Origin: Acidobacteriota bacterium
GTDB taxonomy: Bacteria; Acidobacteriota; Blastocatellia; Pyrinomonadales; Pyrinomonadaceae
Assembly: GCA_003222935.1 (NCBI GenBank)
Contig: QHXL01000171.1
Coordinates: forward strand, 1-5,459
DNA: 5,459 nucleotides
Direction: 5' to 3'
This document shows positions 1 to 5,356 of the stretch, piece by piece. Below the pieces are notes generated by a model that worked only from the letters and a program-made list of their open reading frames with translations, was not told where the DNA came from and searched no databases. Numbering within the stretch: position 1 is the first letter of the stretch; the number at the start of each line of letters is the position of its first letter. Position numbers and translations under genes: made by a program.

Positions 1-652
1 CCGTTGGTGTGTAATTCGCCAATTGCTGTAACCAACCTCCACGACCAGCAGCAACGAAATCCAGGACCCAGGTGCCAACTGTAAATGCGAGCGTAATAAT
101 CGCTGCGCTCGCCGCACTTTCAGCGATTCCTGCAGCAGCAACCGCAACCCCCGCACTTAAACAACCTCGCAGCATGTGTCCAACAAACAGATTAAGGGAC
201 TCCGGAAAGTTGAGATGACCTCCGTAGCTTTTCCAAAGAATGATGGCTGCCAGCCCAGGCAACCAGCCAATCAACCAACCAATGCCCAGCGCCAGACCCT
301 TTGCTGTTATTTTGCTCGCCAGACTTCCCGGCAGTTGGAGCAACAACTTAACCGCTCCACTCTCTTTTTCCGTCGCGATCAACCTGATCGCTACAAACGG
401 AAAGATCAGTGTTGCGAGCAGATCGTAAGCGCCCCATGTCGGCACCAAAATCCCATCGAGTGGCGAGAGTCCCTGCGGTAATGCAGCAGGACCTCCGCCT
501 ACACCGCTCATCTCGGAATAAAGATTCACTGCGGTAATAAAGCCGTGTCCAACAAGGACTCCGACAAATAACAGCATGAGCCAGAAAGCACGCGACGCGA
601 ATAATTCTCGAAGTTCTTTACCGAGGAGTTTGGGGAAACTATGTGAGCGCAA
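1..652 (-). CDS. ABC-2 type transporter permease (partial, runs off left edge)
   Basis: This is the membrane subunit of an ABC exporter; the N-terminal 217 codons are present and the gene continues past position 1. I translated it by hand from the reverse strand. It opens with a basic amphipathic stretch (KLLGKELRELFASRAFW, residues 8-24), then a first membrane helix (about 22-40). An extracytoplasmic loop carries GLSPLDG, and a second helix follows (LLATLIFPFVAIRL). The cytoplasmic motif EKESGAVKLLLQLPGS is next; it is the E-x-x-x-G-x-x-x-x-L-x-x-P pattern typical of ABC-2 permeases, where the coupling region contacts the ATPase. At least three more hydrophobic helices follow. The chosen start is TTG at 652, because GGAGG lies 9 nt upstream and no ATG or GTG occurs in frame before the first helix. 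The start overlaps the end of the ATPase gene by 14 nt, which implies translational coupling. The substrate is unknown. Family assignment is confident; the start is probable. Confidence 0.85.
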   Translation of the reverse strand, partial: MRSHSFPKLLGKELRELFASRAFWLMLLFVGVLVGHGFITAVNLYSEMSGVGGGPAALPQGLSPLDGILVPTWGAYDLLATLIFPFVAIRLIATEKESGAVKLLLQLPGSLASKITAKGLALGIGWLIGWLPGLAAIILWKSYGGHLNFPESLNLFVGHMLRGCLSAGVAVAAAGIAESAASAAIITLAFTVGTWVLDFVAAGRGGWLQQLANYTPT

Positions 653-1337
653 GAAAGATTTCCTCCAGGCCGCCTGCGTGCAGATTCGCCTTTTCCCGTA
701 ACTCGTCGAGCGTTCCTTCAGCCGCGACCTTACCCTCGTTCAAAAGCACGACACGATCGCAAACGCGTTCTGCGTCGACAAGCTGATGAATTGACAGCAA
801 TAAAGTACGGCCCTCGGCAGCGTTGTTGCGCAGCATTGTCATCACATCTCGAGTTTGTCGTAAATCAAGACCGTCGAATGGCTCGTCAAGTATCAGCAAC
901 GGCTGAGAAGTAAGTAAGCCGAGCGCCAGCAACAAACGTTTGCGTTCGCCTTTGGAGAGCGTCTTCAACCGTGAATTCCTGATTTCATCCAGCCGCAACG
1001 GTGTCGACATTTGGAGTAGTTTGTCGTGAGATTGTTCGTACAGCGACGCGAAAAATCTCAGGACCCACTGAACTTTTTGTTCAGCCCACGGTAGGACGCC
1101 ATCCGGAAGATAAAACAAAGAACTTGCACGCTTGATTGACTCGCTTTGAAACTTGATGACCCCACCGTTAGTGGGAAGAAGCCCGGCAAGACACTCGAGT
1201 AAAGTCGTCTTCCCGGCGCCGTTTGGCCCAATCAGTCCGAGCACTTCGCCAGTTCGCACCTCAAAACTGACATCTTGAAGCACACGACGAGCACCAAAAC
1301 TTTTGTTCAGTCCGGAAATATGTAGGAGGGCAGTCAC
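639..1337 (-). CDS. ABC transporter ATP-binding protein
   Basis: This is the nucleotide-binding subunit of the exporter whose permease gene follows it; it would hydrolyse ATP on the cytoplasmic face of the membrane. From the GTG at 1337 the protein has 232 residues, normal for a stand-alone ABC-2 type ATPase. It shows Walker A GPNGAGKTT (residues 37-45), signature LSKGE (127-131), Walker B LLILDEP with D151 and catalytic E152, D-loop FDGLD (154-158) and switch histidine H184 (SIHQ). The Q-loop position reads YLPDG, with Asp79 where Gln is usual. The frame stays open to 1484, but that extension would translate the left arm of an inverted repeat and is unlikely to be real. GTG places the protein start two residues before the normal first beta strand (LLHISGLNKSFG), although no strong ribosome site precedes it. 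The substrate cannot be told from sequence. Confidence 0.93.
   Translation of the reverse strand: MTALLHISGLNKSFGARRVLQDVSFEVRTGEVLGLIGPNGAGKTTLLECLAGLLPTNGGVIKFQSESIKRASSLFYLPDGVLPWAEQKVQWVLRFFASLYEQSHDKLLQMSTPLRLDEIRNSRLKTLSKGERKRLLLALGLLTSQPLLILDEPFDGLDLRQTRDVMTMLRNNAAEGRTLLLSIHQLVDAERVCDRVVLLNEGKVAAEGTLDELREKANLHAGGLEEIFLALT
659..666 (-). promoter_or_regulatory. Shine-Dalgarno site deciding the TTG start of the permease
   Basis: The minus strand reads GGAGGAAA here, inside the last codons of the ATPase gene. The GGAGG core (662-666) is 9 nt from the TTG at 652-650. This is the clearest ribosome binding site in the window and is the main reason for accepting a non-ATG start in the overlap. 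Confidence 0.75.
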
Positions 1338-1392
1338 GAAGATTAAGTAGAAAACAGAAAAGTCAGCAGGATGAAATAAATGATTTTGTCTC

Positions 1393-1454
1393 TTAACCGC
1401 GAAGCGGTTGCGACCCAAAGCCCAGGGTTGCCGCGCTTTGGCGGCTACCCTGGG
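1393..1454. repeat. Left arm of the inverted repeat, itself two hairpins
   Basis: The arm contains two local hairpins. The first is AACCGC-GAA-GCGGTT at 1395-1409. The second spans 1421-1454: CCCAGGGT pairs with ACCCTGGG, there is one T-T mismatch, GCCGC pairs with GCGGC, and the loop is GCTTTG. Each arm could therefore fold alone as well as pair with the opposite arm. Confidence 0.9.
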
Positions 1455-1475
1455 GAAAGTAAGCCCCCGAGGATC

Positions 1476-1550
1476 CAATCCCAAAGGGATTGCGCCCGAT
1501 TACCAACAACGCTGAATGGAATGGCAACGGGCGCAACCTCTTCGAGGTTG
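1476..1550. repeat. Interior of the element: two small hairpins joined by a pairing stem
   Basis: Hairpin 1 is CAATCCC-AAA-GGGATTG (1476-1492) and hairpin 2 is CAACCTC-TTC-GAGGTTG (1534-1550). Between them, TGCGCCCG (1491-1498) is the exact reverse complement of CGGGCGCA (1528-1535). Their GCGC tails can thus pair and close a 29-nt loop (1499-1527). A competing pairing is ACGGGC (1527-1532) with GCCCGT (1560-1565), which encloses hairpin 2. The design is nearly mirror-symmetric within the long-armed element. Function is not known. Confidence 0.85.
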
Positions 1551-1571
1551 AAAACCGATGCCCGTTTATTT

Positions 1572-1633
1572 CCCAGGGTAGCCGCCAAAGCGCGGCAACC
1601 CTGGGCTCTGGGTCGCAACCGCTTCGCGGTTAA
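1572..1633. repeat. Right arm of the inverted repeat
   Basis: Reverse complement of 1393-1454, identical at 61 of 62 positions. It carries the same two local hairpins in reverse order: the 34-nt one at 1572-1605 and AACCGC-TTC-GCGGTT at 1617-1631. Similarity stops sharply at both ends (C1392 against C1634, and G1455 against T1571), which defines the borders of the arms. Confidence 0.9.
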
Positions 1634-1929
1634 CAAACTTCATCGGGGGTTTGCAAATGGCAAGTGAAACTACAGAGTGCAACAGGGTCTTCATTAACTA
1701 CAGCTCTCCTCAAGATGTATGGTTAAGGACAAGGACGGAAACCAAACAGGTCAATTACGAATCGATAAAAGGAAACTTCTTGAGAAACAGTCTGCCAGAT
1801 CCTGGAATTGCCGAAAGCGCGCCTGCCTGCTGAATAAGTGGGGTTGAATTTATAGGCCGTTCCAAACTACTACCAGCCGACGTTGTTATCGGGCTTCCTA
1901 GTTTGTCGAACGACAAATGAATCCCTAAA
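1634..1929. other. Spacer between the repeat element and the GDT1 gene
   Basis: I see no convincing gene in these 296 nt. A 60-codon frame at 1651-1833 has no ribosome site, no recognisable domain and atypical composition, so I leave it uncalled. The stretch should hold the promoter of the downstream transport operon, but I could not identify a convincing -35/-10 pair. No yybP-ykoY manganese riboswitch consensus is visible, although that riboswitch often precedes genes of this family. The only clear signal is the palindrome at 1902-1917. Confidence 0.6.
1902..1917. promoter_or_regulatory. Palindrome TTTGTCG-AA-CGACAAA, candidate operator
   Basis: Perfect 7-bp half sites separated by two bases end 12 nt before the ATG of the GDT1 gene. 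The size and short centre suit the binding site of a dimeric regulator better than a transcription terminator, and no T-run follows. The regulator is unknown. The half site CGACA also occurs in front of blaI (5332-5336), but the spacing of the two sites differs. Confidence 0.5.
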
Positions 1930-2571
1930 ATGCAGGCGCTTCAAAACTTTCTTTCAGTTTCACTTAGATTTCAACTCAACGCTATCGTGCTGATTTTCTT
2001 CACTACATTTGGAGCTGTGTTTGTCGCAGAGATAGTCGGCGATAAGTTGCTCTATACAACGAGCGTTCTCGCGGCTCGCTATCGAACCCTGCCAATCGCC
2101 CTTGGAATGGCTGTCGCCTTCATGATGAAGATGGCCGCGGCGGTAATTGTGGGGCAGATGATCTCACAACTGCCAACTCTACTCGTTGCTGGCATAACGG
2201 CGGTCAGTTTTCTGGGAGTCGCATTTACATTATGGCGAAAACCCGATCACCCCAAAGCTGAAAGAAAAGATCACACGGCGAAAAAGGCAGCGATGATTTC
2301 GTTTGCCGCGATTTTCTTTTCGGAGTGGGGTGATGTGGGTCAAGTTACGGCAGCTACTCTTGCGGTTCGCTATCGATTGCCATTTGTGGTGTGGCTTGGC
2401 GCAGTGTCAGCGATGGTCACCAAAGGATTACTGGCAGCCTTTCTGGGCGCGGGAATCCGGCGACAGATTCAGAAACGGGTTTCCCCGAAAGTTGTCCGCT
2501 ATGTTGGCGTCGGGTTGTTATTGTTTCTTGGTTTATTAACTGTCCTGGAGATTCTCATTGAGAGGCCCTGA
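1930..2571 (+). CDS. TMEM165/GDT1 (UPF0016) family membrane protein, divergent motifs
   Basis: A 213-residue inner-membrane protein with about six helices in two homologous halves, joined by a charged cytoplasmic loop (about residues 103-119). Family members exchange Mn2+ or Ca2+ for protons. The family normally carries E-x-G-D-[KR]-[TS] once per half. Here the first half reads E34-I-V-G-D38-K-L, with one extra residue between Glu and Gly. The second half reads E132-W-G-D135-V-G-Q. The acidic pairs are kept, but the Lys/Arg of the second motif and the Thr/Ser of both are lost. Both halves continue with a similar run ending ARYR or VRYR (residues 49-52 and 146-149), which supports internal duplication. 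ATG 1930 is the first possible start, since an in-frame TGA lies at 1918-1920. No ribosome site is evident. It probably forms an operon with the MFS gene 6 nt downstream. Metal specificity cannot be predicted safely. Confidence 0.85.
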   Translation: MQALQNFLSVSLRFQLNAIVLIFFTTFGAVFVAEIVGDKLLYTTSVLAARYRTLPIALGMAVAFMMKMAAAVIVGQMISQLPTLLVAGITAVSFLGVAFTLWRKPDHPKAERKDHTAKKAAMISFAAIFFSEWGDVGQVTAATLAVRYRLPFVVWLGAVSAMVTKGLLAAFLGAGIRRQIQKRVSPKVVRYVGVGLLLFLGLLTVLEILIERP

Positions 2572-2589
2572 ACTTCGATGACTTCGATG
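2572..2589 (+). repeat. 9-bp tandem duplication that doubles a start codon
   Basis: ACTTCGATG occurs twice in direct succession (2572-2580 and 2581-2589). Each copy ends in an in-frame ATG, at 2578 and 2587. An AGAGG-like ribosome site (2560-2565) is 12 nt before the first ATG and 21 nt before the second, so 2578 is favoured. Confidence 0.85.
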
Positions 2590-3762
2590 ACTGCGAAAGG
2601 GGATCGCCGCGCGGCCTTCCGTTTCATAGTTTGTCTCGGCTTCGTGAGTCTGTTTGCGGATATGACTTACGAGGGGGCACACAGTGTCATCGGTCCCCTT
2701 CTTAAAGATCTTGGCGCCACTGCCACTCAAGTAGGAATCATTGCCGGCCTGGGTGAAATGATCGCCGCGAGCCTGCGATACTTTTCAGGAAAACTCGCCG
2801 ACAAGACTCGCGCCTATTGGACCATCACGACTCTAGGTTATGTTCTCAACCTCATAGTCGTTCCCGGACTCGCTTTTGTTGGCAGCTGGCAAGCGGCTGC
2901 CCTGCTCGTCGTCGCTGAACGAACAGGCAAGAGCTTGCGTGGTCCAGCACGCGATGTATTACTCTCCGAAGCTACCGAAGTGGTGGGTCACGGGTCCGGG
3001 TTTGGCATTCATGCAGCGATGGATCAGACGGGTGCGGTGCTTGGACCATTGCTCGTAGCCGGCTCAGTAGCTCGTAGTCATCATTTCGGTCCCGCGTTCA
3101 TGTGGCTGGCCTTACCTGCCGTCGGTGCATTTGTAGCTTTACTCTTCGCGCGCGCAGTCAGTCCACACAGAGGCACACCGCCTGCAGCTCCAAAGCAACA
3201 GAACATTCCTTCCGTCTTCTGGGTTTACGTCGGCGCTGCCGGACTGCTGGCCCTCGGATTTGTGGACTTCCCCTTACTGGCTTATCACTTTCAGAAAAAC
3301 TCGTTCACGAAACCTGAAGTGATTCCGCTTCTCTATGCAGGGGCGATGGGTGTGACAGGCCTGACAGCGCTAATCTTTGGGCGTCTTTTTGATCGGTTTG
3401 GAATTCAGGTCATCGCTTTCGGAATTGTGGTTTCACTTCTTACTCTGCCGTTTGGATTTCTCGGAGGAACCACGGGCGGTTACATTGCTGTGGCCTGTTG
3501 GGCCACTGGACTTGGAGCCCAGGACGCAACTCTTCGTTCAGGGATTTCTCAGGTCGTGTCGATGAACAAACGTGGGTCAGCTTTCGGGTCGTTCAATGCT
3601 GTGTACGGAATTCTCTGGTTCCTGGGAAGCGTGACGATGGGACTACTTTACGATCACTCGATCATGGGATTAGTAGTGTTCGGATCGATCGCCCAACTTC
3701 TTTCAGCCATCGTTTTCATCTGGATCCGTCGGCCATTGGCTGTAGCGACAGCAGCTAAGTGA
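2578..3762 (+). CDS. Major facilitator superfamily (MFS) transporter
   Basis: A 394-residue integral membrane protein with the length and two-half layout of a 12-helix MFS permease. The first helix carries FVSLFADMTYEGA (residues 22-34). The helix 2-3 loop has GKLADKTR (71-78), a variant of MFS motif A, and the second half repeats it as FGRLFDRFG (267-275). The helix 4-5 region reads ERTGKSLRGPARD (114-126), a conserved stretch in MFS drug-efflux-like subfamilies. FGIHAAMDQTGAVLGPLL (142-159) follows, and a hydrophilic stretch (about 193-211) separates the halves. The gene begins 6 nt after the GDT1 stop, so the two are probably co-transcribed. The substrate is unknown; the pairing with a cation transporter could hint at metal or drug efflux, but that is a guess. 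Confidence 0.92.
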   Translation: MTSMTAKGDRRAAFRFIVCLGFVSLFADMTYEGAHSVIGPLLKDLGATATQVGIIAGLGEMIAASLRYFSGKLADKTRAYWTITTLGYVLNLIVVPGLAFVGSWQAAALLVVAERTGKSLRGPARDVLLSEATEVVGHGSGFGIHAAMDQTGAVLGPLLVAGSVARSHHFGPAFMWLALPAVGAFVALLFARAVSPHRGTPPAAPKQQNIPSVFWVYVGAAGLLALGFVDFPLLAYHFQKNSFTKPEVIPLLYAGAMGVTGLTALIFGRLFDRFGIQVIAFGIVVSLLTLPFGFLGGTTGGYIAVACWATGLGAQDATLRSGISQVVSMNKRGSAFGSFNAVYGILWFLGSVTMGLLYDHSIMGLVVFGSIAQLLSAIVFIWIRRPLAVATAAK

Positions 3763-3774
3763 TTTCGACTTCTC

Positions 3775-3795
3775 TAACCGCGAAGCGGTTGCGAC
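3775..3795. repeat. Solitary copy of the hairpin repeat in a convergent gap
   Basis: This 21-bp stretch is identical to 1394-1414 in the large element and contains AACCGC-GAA-GCGGTT (3776-3790) followed by GCGAC. It begins 12 nt after the MFS stop codon and lies between convergent genes, so it could help end transcription or protect mRNA 3' ends. There is no T-run on either strand, so it is not a classical intrinsic terminator. Confidence 0.8.
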
Positions 3796-3838
3796 AGTTA
3801 ACCAGAGATTGTTTGAGTAGGACTAAAGGCGGGCTTTA

Positions 3839-4840
3839 CTAACTGACGAACGCCACTACTTGCTCGATGAAAGCGTGGACAGCTGCGAGAACCTGGGGAC
3901 GACTCTCGATCGTCACACCAACCACAACAACGACAGTCACAAACATCCAGGGCACCATGCGAAAAATAGGCGCGCTGCTAACCAGCATGCTCTCATCAAG
4001 TGAAGCAAGTTCAACTAACCTGCTAACGCGAGCCTTAACACCACGAGTCTCCTCGCCACCAACCAGGTAAGCGGAGGACGGCATCACCTGCCGATTCTCA
4101 GCGGGTATCATTCGCGCAATGCGCACAAGAGCTGAAGCCAGGTTGAGTGCGACTGCAGAACTTTGTTGCGCAGCGTGTTCATCGGCAGCTGCTTCTGCCG
4201 CCTCGCCCCACGCGCGATCGAGTGTTCGGCCACAGGGAATTATCAACAACCCGGCACGACTCGCACGCAACAGTGATCGCTTCAAGTTGTCGTACGCAGC
4301 CATGTGCCCATATTCATGCGAGATGGCAGCCGACAGTTCTTCATCACTCAGAGATTTCAAAACATGATCGGCAATAAACAATCTCGGCCGAAAAGTTCCA
4401 ACCACCGCGATAATCGGGAACGAATGTGAGAGTAGGAATACGGGAACATCCAGGCCCAGGTCTATCGGTCTTGAGTTGGCAAGCCAGGCTCTCAACAACG
4501 AACGGGTAGCCAGCCAGGAACGAACCGCTCGCCAGATCGCGCACCCAACTCCAATTGCAGAGATAGAAGCGATAATTCCCAGCTTTTTGCTGACGAACTC
4601 GTTGGTTGAATAAGGTTCGTAAAGTACGTAGGACGGAATCATGAAGGCCGCAATCCAAATAATGGCGATTGCCGGCGGTCCAATCCGCATTACGAAAAGT
4701 ATCTCGGCGCGCGTGCGCGCAGAGCATCGACCCAATGGACGTCGAGACAAACGCCACAGTCCGGCCGCAGCAGCCGTGGCCACCGCGTTGACGGTGAGTA
4801 ACATCGCCAGAACTAGTGTGATGCCAAGAAACTCGTACAT
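3839..4840 (-). CDS. M56 family (BlaR1/MecR1-like) membrane metallopeptidase, short form
   Basis: A 333-residue membrane zinc protease of the BlaR1 type. In this family the activated protease leads to inactivation of the partner BlaI repressor. N-terminal helices lie at about 5-27, 47-70 and 86-103. The protease domain has HEYGH at 175-179 (zinc ligands H175 and H179, catalytic E176), preceded by LSDEELSAAIS. A downstream E216-x-x-x-D220 probably supplies the third ligand. A last helix lies at about 297-311, with only about 20 residues after it. Full BlaR1/MecR1 proteins are near 585 residues and end in a penicillin-binding sensor domain; that domain is absent here, so the inducing signal must differ. 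The start is 3 nt after the blaI stop, with GAAGG (4850-4854) 9 nt upstream. Alternative: an M48-like housekeeping protease, though the BlaI neighbour argues for M56. Confidence 0.9.
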   Translation of the reverse strand: MYEFLGITLVLAMLLTVNAVATAAAAGLWRLSRRPLGRCSARTRAEILFVMRIGPPAIAIIWIAAFMIPSYVLYEPYSTNEFVSKKLGIIASISAIGVGCAIWRAVRSWLATRSLLRAWLANSRPIDLGLDVPVFLLSHSFPIIAVVGTFRPRLFIADHVLKSLSDEELSAAISHEYGHMAAYDNLKRSLLRASRAGLLIIPCGRTLDRAWGEAAEAAADEHAAQQSSAVALNLASALVRIARMIPAENRQVMPSSAYLVGGEETRGVKARVSRLVELASLDESMLVSSAPIFRMVPWMFVTVVVVVGVTIESRPQVLAAVHAFIEQVVAFVS

Positions 4841-4843
4841 GTC

Positions 4844-5287
4844 TTAAGACCTTCGACCGAGCTCTTTCTTCTTCTCCTGCACCAATCGATCGAGCTCGTC
4901 GAGTAACTCGCGATCTCGCGCGCTGATTGTGTCGACGATGCAAGCAAGCACCGGCTCCACGCCATCAGCACCATGTCCTAAAAGACCATCGACAACGTCT
5001 GCCTTAATTCCCTGGTCAAAGTCTTCCTGGGAAACCAGCGCTCCATACAAAAATGCACGACCATCTTTTCGTCGCTCGAGCAGATTTTTTTTGAACAATC
5101 GATCGAGCGTGGTCATAAGTGTGGTGTAAGCGACTCGTTCATCAAACGCTCGATAAATATCGCGCACGCTGACCTCGCCTAGTCGCCAAGTTTCTTCGAG
5201 CACCTGGCGTTCCAGGCGACCGAGTGCAAAGCAGGCAATTTCACGAGGACGACGAAAACCACGTAAAAGGAATCTGGATGTTTTCAT
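4844..5287 (-). CDS. BlaI/MecI/CopY family transcriptional repressor
   Basis: A cytoplasmic winged-helix repressor of 147 residues, slightly longer than the usual 120-130. After a basic N-terminal tail, LGRLERQVLEETWRLGEVSVRDIYRAF forms the first helices. The recognition helix region VAYTTLMTTLDRLFKK (residues 52-67) and wing GRAFLY (76-81) match the family signature (YTTVxTxLxRLxxKGxL). The C-terminal part, ending in a charged helix (ELLDELDRLVQEKKKELG), would dimerise. It is first gene of an operon with the M56 protease. An upstream in-frame ATG at 5299 would give 151 residues, but it overlaps the -10 element at 5298-5303. ATG 5287 is therefore preferred, leaving a leader of only a few nucleotides. 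No Shine-Dalgarno site is visible. Regulated targets beyond its own operon are not in view. Confidence 0.93.
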   Translation of the reverse strand: MKTSRFLLRGFRRPREIACFALGRLERQVLEETWRLGEVSVRDIYRAFDERVAYTTLMTTLDRLFKKNLLERRKDGRAFLYGALVSQEDFDQGIKADVVDGLLGHGADGVEPVLACIVDTISARDRELLDELDRLVQEKKKELGRRS

Positions 5288-5297
5288 AACGCCGCGC

Positions 5298-5326
5298 ATT
5301 GTCAGTCAGGAACAGTAAGGTGTCAA
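5298..5326 (-). promoter_or_regulatory. Sigma70-type promoter of the blaI-M56 operon
   Basis: On the minus strand the -35 is TTGACA (5326-5321, 6 of 6 consensus), followed by a 17-nt spacer and a -10 of GACAAT (5303-5298, 4 of 6). Transcription would begin near 5291, only about 4 nt before ATG 5287, so the mRNA would be leaderless or almost so. The elements and spacing are seen directly; promoter activity is inferred. Confidence 0.65.
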
Positions 5327-5336
5327 TTCGACGACA
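5321..5336. promoter_or_regulatory. Possible autoregulatory operator over the -35 box
   Basis: The plus strand reads TGTCAATTCGACGACA: an interrupted dyad TGTC-N8-GACA that covers the -35 hexamer, where BlaI-type repressors commonly bind. The dyad is weak and does not contain the classical TACAnnTGTA core, so this is only a candidate. Confidence 0.3.
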
Positions 5337-5356
5337 GGCACAACAGTGAGCGTATC

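Larger units (their letters stand above)
1393..1633. repeat. 241-bp inverted-repeat element with 62-bp arms and nested hairpins
   Basis: The outer arms at 1393-1454 and 1572-1633 are reverse complements over 62 bp with a single mismatch (A1418 against C1608). They flank a 117-nt interior that holds further hairpins. The element lies in the divergent spacer between the ABC operon and the GDT1 gene. No transposase is encoded. The arms translate in several frames as open sequence, which creates spurious ORFs including a false N-terminal extension of the ABC ATPase. It could be a MITE-like or REP/BIME-like non-autonomous element, or a structured RNA or DNA site. The inverted structure is directly visible; the class is inference. 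Confidence 0.93.

Noticed and set aside
176..481. 101-codon plus-strand frame at the left end
   Set aside because: It lies antisense to the ABC-2 permease, which has clear membrane helices and family motifs in the minus-strand frame.
1393..1633. CRISPR array
   Set aside because: The repeats are inverted and nested, not direct repeats separated by regular spacers.
1380..1667. 95-codon plus-strand frame spanning the repeat element
   Set aside because: It translates both arms of the inverted repeat, so its sequence is repeat-derived and not a credible protein.
1651..1833. 60-codon plus-strand frame in the intergenic spacer
   Set aside because: No ribosome site, no recognisable domain, and no support from context; likely chance.
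1634..1929. yybP-ykoY manganese riboswitch before the GDT1 gene
   Set aside because: Expected from family habit, but the conserved core is not visible in this spacer.
3776..3790. Classical rho-independent terminator
   Set aside because: The stem is only 6 bp and no T-run follows on either strand; it is a copy of a dispersed repeat.
4344..4943. 199-codon minus-strand frame overlapping the M56 and blaI genes
   Set aside because: It is a shifted-frame shadow of the M56 gene; it has no domain, whereas the 3839-4840 frame has HEYGH and membrane helices.
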